Part shown: in pieces, positions 6,354 to 9,926 of the stretch
How the letters are laid out: each line of letters opens with the position of its first letter
Position numbering within the stretch: position 1 is the first letter of the stretch
DNA from: Candidatus Aminicenantes bacterium UBA647
GTDB lineage: Bacteria > Acidobacteriota > Aminicenantia > UBA2199
Assembly (NCBI GenBank): GCA_002299555.1
Contig: DBOL01000035.1
Coordinates: 1 to 9,926, forward strand
DNA length: 9,926 nucleotides
Reading direction: 5' to 3'
Program-made: the position numbers and the translations under genes
The notes under the pieces: generated by a model
The model's database searches: none
Seen by the model: the letters and a program-made list of their open reading frames with translations, nothing else
Told to the model about the DNA's origin: nothing

Positions 6354-6363
6354 ATCTGAACTC
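6339..6363. repeat. Inverted repeat overlapping the -35 box (possible operator)
   Basis: AGTTCA-AATC-TGAACT (6347-6362) is a perfect six-base-arm inverted repeat. A further GAGTTC at 6339-6344 can instead pair with GAACTC at 6358-6363, so two alternative hairpins exist. The -35 box of the amidase promoter lies inside this structure, as expected of a repressor site. On the plus strand the repeat is followed by six T residues, so a terminator against antisense transcription is another reading. It is not a terminator for the upstream minus-strand genes, since no T run follows on that strand. Confidence 0.4.
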
Positions 6364-6446
6364 TTTTTTACATGTCTGTCAAAAGATGGAAGGTGAAGTA
6401 GTTTTCTCCTTAGAGATATTTTCAGGATTATTTTGTTGTAAATGTT

Positions 6447-7343
6447 TTAAACTTTTTGCTGAAAGATCACCCGGAATAGGAATTTGATCCTTTTTAAATA
6501 GTGAAGATCAAAATCCGGCAATAGTAAATACCTTAGGAGAATTAAGTATTTTATTAAGAATTTTAATTTGAATTTTACTTTAATTTTTTCAAAATATTTT
6601 AATTCACTTTTTATTAAATACTTAACCTTAACTAAATCATCCGGTCTAATATTTCCGCCTAAATGGATAATTTTTACATCAGCTAAAAGTACCGATTTAT
6701 ATTTGTTTTCAGCTATCCTGTATGATAATTCCGTATCTTCAAAATATAAGAAAAAATCTTCATCAAACAATCCGACATCATCTAAAACGCTTTTTCTAAT
6801 AAACATGTTTGCACCTGTTATATAGCCAACCTCCCTGTTACAAAAAGGTTCGCTATTAGCTTTTAGAGAGGGGAATATTTTTTTGATTTTTTCTAATATT
6901 GTATTTCTTATATATATTTTGAACAGAATATTTTTCAAACTCGGCAGACTACTGTAAGAATGGATATATTTCATGTCCCGGTTATACAATTTGCCGCCAC
7001 AAACCCCTATATTATGATTTTCGTGTTTCTCCATAAATTCAAAAAATTGCCCGGGAGAATTATTCAGCAAAACCGTATCGGAATTCAGTAAAAAAACATA
7101 TTTGGCTTTTGAATTTCTGATTGCTATATTATTTGCAAAAGCAAAGCCTCTGTTCTCACTATTTTTGATAAGTTTCACCTGGGGAAATTCCCGCCTTATG
7201 TAGTCACATGAACTATCCTGAGAATTGTTGTCAACAACGATCACTTCGAAACTCAGGTCCTTAACTTTTTCATAAATAGAAGTAAGACAATTCCCTGTCA
7301 GTTCTTTAGTGTTAAAGTTAATGATAATGATTGAAATATCCAT
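6447..7343 (-). CDS. Family 2 glycosyltransferase (rhamnosyltransferase-like)
   Basis: These 298 residues form a GT-A glycosyltransferase of family GT2. The N-terminal strand SIIIINFN (4-11), VIVVDNNSQD (34-43), NRGFAFANN (64-72), and LLNSDT (85-90) with the metal-binding Asp89 build the nucleotide-sugar site. GYITGANMFIRKSVLDDVGLFD as two blocks (173-194) and FFLYFEDTELSYRI (197-210), with the likely catalytic Asp203, follow. This arrangement is common in rhamnosyl- and other dTDP-sugar transferases of O-antigen or capsule clusters. The C-terminal 50 residues are basic and hydrophobic (KFLIKYLILLRYLLL) and probably hold it to the inner face of the membrane. The ATG at 7343 has a weak ribosome-binding site, 15 bases after the methyltransferase stop. 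Donor and acceptor are unknown. Confidence 0.92.
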   Translation of the reverse strand: MDISIIIINFNTKELTGNCLTSIYEKVKDLSFEVIVVDNNSQDSSCDYIRREFPQVKLIKNSENRGFAFANNIAIRNSKAKYVFLLNSDTVLLNNSPGQFFEFMEKHENHNIGVCGGKLYNRDMKYIHSYSSLPSLKNILFKIYIRNTILEKIKKIFPSLKANSEPFCNREVGYITGANMFIRKSVLDDVGLFDEDFFLYFEDTELSYRIAENKYKSVLLADVKIIHLGGNIRPDDLVKVKYLIKSELKYFEKIKVKFKLKFLIKYLILLRYLLLPDFDLHYLKRIKFLFRVIFQQKV

Positions 7344-7358
7344 AATTAAAATGCTCGA

Positions 7359-8075
7359 TTATTGATTGATTTTTGCAATGACAATCATCTGATAGGTTAG
7401 CAGTCCCTTGCAAAGCTTTTTTAATACTTTTCCCGAAAATGGAATTATTCGCATCATATAAAAAACAAGATCCTGCCAATGAGTATACAAGTACTTGAAT
7501 TCAACAATTTCATAGTTGTTGCTCACTAACAGATCTCTAAAGGATTTAATTGTAAAAAATCTCAAATGTGTTTCGTCCAGTATTCCGATATTTTTATACT
7601 CAAAGTTTCCAAAAAGCAATTTTAATCTTATTTCCCAATATGCTATATTCGGAGTCGAAATAATAACTTTTCCTTCAGGTTTTATAAATAGTTTAATATT
7701 ATCAAGAAGCAGTTCAGGTGATTTCAGATGTTCAATAACTTCCGTACAGATAATAAAGTCAAATTTTCCGTTTAATTCAATATAATCGAATATCTCATTC
7801 AGACATTCATCTGTTTCCAGATCCCCTTCAATTGTATTTACTCCCCGTTGCCTGCTCAGTTCAACATTTTCTTTATTGATATCAATTGCAAATGCCTTGC
7901 AATCCAATTCATTTTTTAAATACGAGGAAATATGACCGGAAGCACAGCCTAATTCCAGGACATGTGATCCTGCCTCTACATTATTAACAGTTATATGGTA
8001 GATATTCTGTCTGAAAAACAGATCGTTCCCATATTTATCGACATAATATTTTTTGTTGTTTTTAGTTTTATGCAT
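7359..8075 (-). CDS. Class I SAM-dependent methyltransferase, glycan-cluster type
   Basis: The 238-residue protein has motif I HVLELGCASGHIS at 38-50, an acidic strand-2 end AIDI (63-66), and a GDLETDE loop. Motif IV is FDFIICTEVIEHL (105-117), followed by LFIKPEGKVIISTPN (129-143) and the block ETHLRFFT (168-175). That last block is typical of Methyltransf_23-like enzymes found beside glycosyltransferases. The target is probably a sugar hydroxyl or a lipid-linked glycan, inferred from context. The C-terminal 30 residues (FYMMRIIPF onward) are hydrophobic and basic and may contact the membrane. The ATG overlaps the stop of the upstream methyltransferase by eight bases and has AAAAGG as ribosome-binding site, so the two are translated together. 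Confidence 0.9.
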   Translation of the reverse strand: MHKTKNNKKYYVDKYGNDLFFRQNIYHITVNNVEAGSHVLELGCASGHISSYLKNELDCKAFAIDINKENVELSRQRGVNTIEGDLETDECLNEIFDYIELNGKFDFIICTEVIEHLKSPELLLDNIKLFIKPEGKVIISTPNIAYWEIRLKLLFGNFEYKNIGILDETHLRFFTIKSFRDLLVSNNYEIVEFKYLYTHWQDLVFYMMRIIPFSGKVLKKLCKGLLTYQMIVIAKINQ

Positions 8076-8673
8076 TGATCCTTTTTAATAATCCACCTAA
8101 TTTATTCTTTAGTATTTTTAGTTTCCAAATATTCCGCCATTTATCACAAGCACTATCAATTATGACCTTGTTTTTGATTTGATCATTTTTTCTCCCAATA
8201 CCTACGATAGTATGAGGAAAAGATCTTTTTCCCGCATATGTAACATAATTATCCTGAAATTCTTTAAACAGGCTTTCAAAAGCTTTCGGAGTGAAACGCC
8301 AATAATCATAGGGATATTCATGAATTTCGAAACACATGACAGAACTCATTATTACTATTCCTCCCGGTTTTAATACTCTCAAGATCTCGCTCAATGCTTT
8401 CCTGGGATATTCCACATGTTCCATAGTGTCCATGGTCAGGACAGTTCCGACAGAATTATCAGGTAAGTCCAGCTTGTGCAGATCTAAAACTCTATCAACG
8501 CCGGGCCCTTTTCTTATATCACAGCCAACATATTTTTTCCCGGGAAATAATGGTCTTAAGTCGGCGAAATTTATTTGTCCCTGGACCTGAAACGATCCGA
8601 ATTCATAAATCGGTTCATTTATCTGCAGGTTCTCTATCGCAATCACTAAAAATTCTTTGATGATCTTCCGCAA
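8068..8673 (-). CDS. SAM-dependent methyltransferase (Methyltransf_11-like) with degenerate motif I
   Basis: These 201 residues match a methyltransferase group common in polysaccharide loci. The glycine loop is YEFGSFQVQGQ (23-33) instead of the classic GxGxG. It is followed by YVGCDIRKGPGVDRVLDL (48-65), DNSVGTVLTMDTMEHVEYP as two blocks (72-90), RVLKPGGIVIMSS (99-111), and PYDYWRFTP (121-129). The last block and the IHEYP before it are signatures of this group. The start is taken as TTG at 8673, the first start-like codon after an in-frame stop, with only a modest GTGAG ahead of it; a GTG at residue 10 is an alternative. It is the first gene of the three-gene glycosyltransferase group and is divergent from the reductase gene. 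Substrate unknown. Confidence 0.87.
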   Translation of the reverse strand: MRKIIKEFLVIAIENLQINEPIYEFGSFQVQGQINFADLRPLFPGKKYVGCDIRKGPGVDRVLDLHKLDLPDNSVGTVLTMDTMEHVEYPRKALSEILRVLKPGGIVIMSSVMCFEIHEYPYDYWRFTPKAFESLFKEFQDNYVTYAGKRSFPHTIVGIGRKNDQIKNKVIIDSACDKWRNIWKLKILKNKLGGLLKRINA

Positions 8674-8969
8674 TTCATTCTCACTTGATCTTCAGGTTGC
8701 ATCCGGTCGGGACATTTTTTTTGAGAACTCCTGAAAATTTTTCATTACGGCAATTGTATCATTTTAAACTTTTATTTGTTGTCGGGTATTCAGGTCAATA
8801 TTGAGAATTATTTCTATCCGAAAAGATTTGGTGCGAATAATACATCCGGAATAAAATAACAGAGAAGTTGCCACTTCCAGCGGGAATGTATAAAATCCCC
8901 GTTAATTTTAATAAAGTGGAAAAAAATCAGAGAATGTATTATCTTATATCTATATCTTAGGAGGAATTA
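8674..8969. other. Divergent intergenic region between the glycan genes and the aldo/keto reductase
   Basis: This 296-base gap carries no convincing small gene on either strand. Near its right end are a plus-strand promoter and the reductase ribosome-binding site. For the minus-strand operon I find only weak candidates, such as a TTGACC box around 8794-8799 without a good partner -10, and a TACAAT at about 8753-8758 without a good -35. A 10-base palindrome, TCAATATTGA (8795-8804), is present but may be chance. Confidence 0.6.
8868..8896 (+). promoter_or_regulatory. Putative sigma70-type promoter for the aldo/keto reductase gene
   Basis: TTGCCA (8868-8873), a 17-base spacer and TAAAAT (8891-8896) each match the consensus at five of six positions. 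Transcription would start near 8903, leaving a leader of about 67 bases before the ATG at 8970, which is preceded by a perfect AGGAGG (8959-8964). Confidence 0.45.
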
Positions 8970-9926
8970 ATGGGAAAAAACAGTAGCAGAAGGGATTTTA
9001 TAAAGAAAGGGTTAACCGGTATTACAGCGGCGGCCATAGCGCCTTCCCTGATCAAAAGTGAAGTAAAGAAGAGCGAAGAGAAGAACATTATTTACAGAAC
9101 CCTCGGGAAAACAGGTATGAAGGTTCCGATAGTCAGTATGGGCGTAATGAATGCTGAGAATCCGAAACTTGTAGAATCCGCCCTTGAGAATGGTATAAAC
9201 TATCTCGATACAGCACATGTATATCAACGTGGACGGAATGAACAGATGCTGGGGGAGGTCCTGAAAGGTGTGAAGAGGGATTCTTATTTTATTGCGACCA
9301 AAGTGCCCGGGAACCATTCTGACCGCAAAACAGGGCTGTATACAAACAAAACAGACCCGGAGGATTTTTTGAAAAAGTTCGAGATCAGTTTGCAAAGGCT
9401 CGGCCTCGATCATGTAGATGTCCTTTTCCTCCATAGTGTAAAAAGGAAAGAATCAGTGATGTTCAAGCCATTAATGTCTGTGATGCAGAAACTTAAAAAA
9501 GAGGGTAAAACAAAATTCATCGGTGTCTCTACACACAGGAATGAGCCCGAGGTTATCCGTGCGGCGGCAGACAGTAATGTTTATGATATTGTCCTTACTT
9601 CTTATAATTTTATGCAATCCAACCTTGCAGAAATGGATAAAGCTATAAATTATGCTGCAGGTAAGGGTATAGGAATTGTAGCAATGAAAACACAGGCCGG
9701 CGTTTATTGGGATAAAGAAAAACTGAATCCCATAAATATGAAAGCTGCACTTAAATGGTCACTTCAGAATAAGAATGTTCATACTTCAATTCCCGGGTTC
9801 ACTACCTTCGATCAATTAAATACAGATCTTGAAGTTATGCAAGATCTGACCTTAACGGGTCAGGAAATGTTGGATCTTAAACTTAATGAAAAGATAGCAG
9901 GTCTGTATTGTCGTCAATGTGATTCA
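8970..9926 (+). CDS. Tat-exported aldo/keto reductase, probably with C-terminal Fe-S motif, cut by window edge
   Basis: 319 codons are visible from the ATG, chosen for the perfect AGGAGG five bases upstream, to the right edge with no stop. Residues 5-28 form a twin-arginine signal: SRRDFIKKG followed by an Ala/Ile-rich core, so folded export with cofactor is likely. The rest is an AKR barrel with YRTLGKTGMKVPIVSMG (42-58) and the catalytic tetrad Asp80 (YLDTA), Tyr85, Lys111 (ATKVPG) and His155 (LFLHS). Strands FIGVSTH, IVAMKT and an SIPGFTT phosphate-binding segment follow. The visible end, YCRQCDS (313-319), is the beginning of the cysteine-rich tail (CxxC...) seen in AKR homologues that carry ferredoxin-like Fe-S clusters. 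It should reduce carbonyls or sugars using NADPH or a bound cofactor; its substrate is unknown. It faces away from the glycan genes and seems to have its own promoter. Confidence 0.9.
   Translation, partial: MGKNSSRRDFIKKGLTGITAAAIAPSLIKSEVKKSEEKNIIYRTLGKTGMKVPIVSMGVMNAENPKLVESALENGINYLDTAHVYQRGRNEQMLGEVLKGVKRDSYFIATKVPGNHSDRKTGLYTNKTDPEDFLKKFEISLQRLGLDHVDVLFLHSVKRKESVMFKPLMSVMQKLKKEGKTKFIGVSTHRNEPEVIRAAADSNVYDIVLTSYNFMQSNLAEMDKAINYAAGKGIGIVAMKTQAGVYWDKEKLNPINMKAALKWSLQNKNVHTSIPGFTTFDQLNTDLEVMQDLTLTGQEMLDLKLNEKIAGLYCRQCDS

Noticed and set aside
6377..6382. Perfect TTGACA upstream of the amidase gene
   Set aside because: At 16-18 bases spacing the downstream hexamers (such as TCAGAT) are poor -10 boxes; the TTGAAC/TATAAT pair nearby is far better.
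8722..8730. TGAGAACTC shared with the amidase promoter region (6339-6347, opposite strand)
   Set aside because: Nine bases shared between two AT-rich gaps is within chance once all pairs of words are considered.
9012..9434. Minus-strand open frame of 140 codons
   Set aside because: It lies fully inside the plus-strand aldo/keto reductase, whose motifs are unmistakable; the antisense protein has no recognisable pattern and no ribosome-binding site.

Overview
The window looks like chromosomal DNA of a free-living bacterium. It is AT-rich (by eye roughly 35-40% G+C), gene-dense, and uses Shine-Dalgarno starts and sigma70-like promoters. Four of the eleven genes appear to start at GTG or TTG. 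Nothing in it fixes the phylum. The mix (Tat-exported aldo/keto reductase of a type that usually carries Fe-S clusters, secreted Kre9/KNH-CARDB protein, stand-alone parvulin, flavoredoxin-like protein) would fit an anaerobic, probably uncultivated lineage, but that is inference. No tRNA, rRNA, CRISPR array, transposase or phage gene was seen.

Layout. Positions 1-410 (-) hold the N-terminal part of an NAD-dependent epimerase/dehydratase that runs off the left edge. Positions 542-1189 (-) encode a SAM-dependent methyltransferase. Positions 1305-2249 (+) encode a patatin-like phospholipase, convergent with a secreted KNH-CARDB protein at 2260-2988 (-). Positions 3056-6285 (-) form a very tight four-gene unit. 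In transcription order it encodes an exported N-acetylmuramoyl-L-alanine amidase with three C-terminal repeats, a parvulin prolyl isomerase, a flavin reductase-like split-barrel protein with a polylysine tail, and a RecB/Cas4-type nuclease carrying an Fe-S cysteine set plus two topoisomerase-type zinc ribbons. Positions 6447-8673 (-) hold an AT-rich set of two methyltransferases and a family 2 glycosyltransferase, probably for cell-surface glycan. A 296-base divergent region then leads to a Tat-exported aldo/keto reductase at 8970 (+) that runs off the right edge.

How the genes work together. The four-gene unit is joined by a 1-nt gap, an ATGA overlap and a TAGTG overlap, so its products are almost certainly made together, although their functions (cell wall, protein folding, flavin redox, DNA) are not an obvious pathway. 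The strongest promoter in the window (TTGAAC-N17-TATAAT) lies just upstream, with an inverted repeat across its -35 box. The glycosyltransferase/methyltransferase group is a plausible small polysaccharide-modification operon. The other genes look like single transcription units.

The most unusual item is the nuclease with two zinc ribbons. I see no clear evidence for a complete new defence or mobile system.
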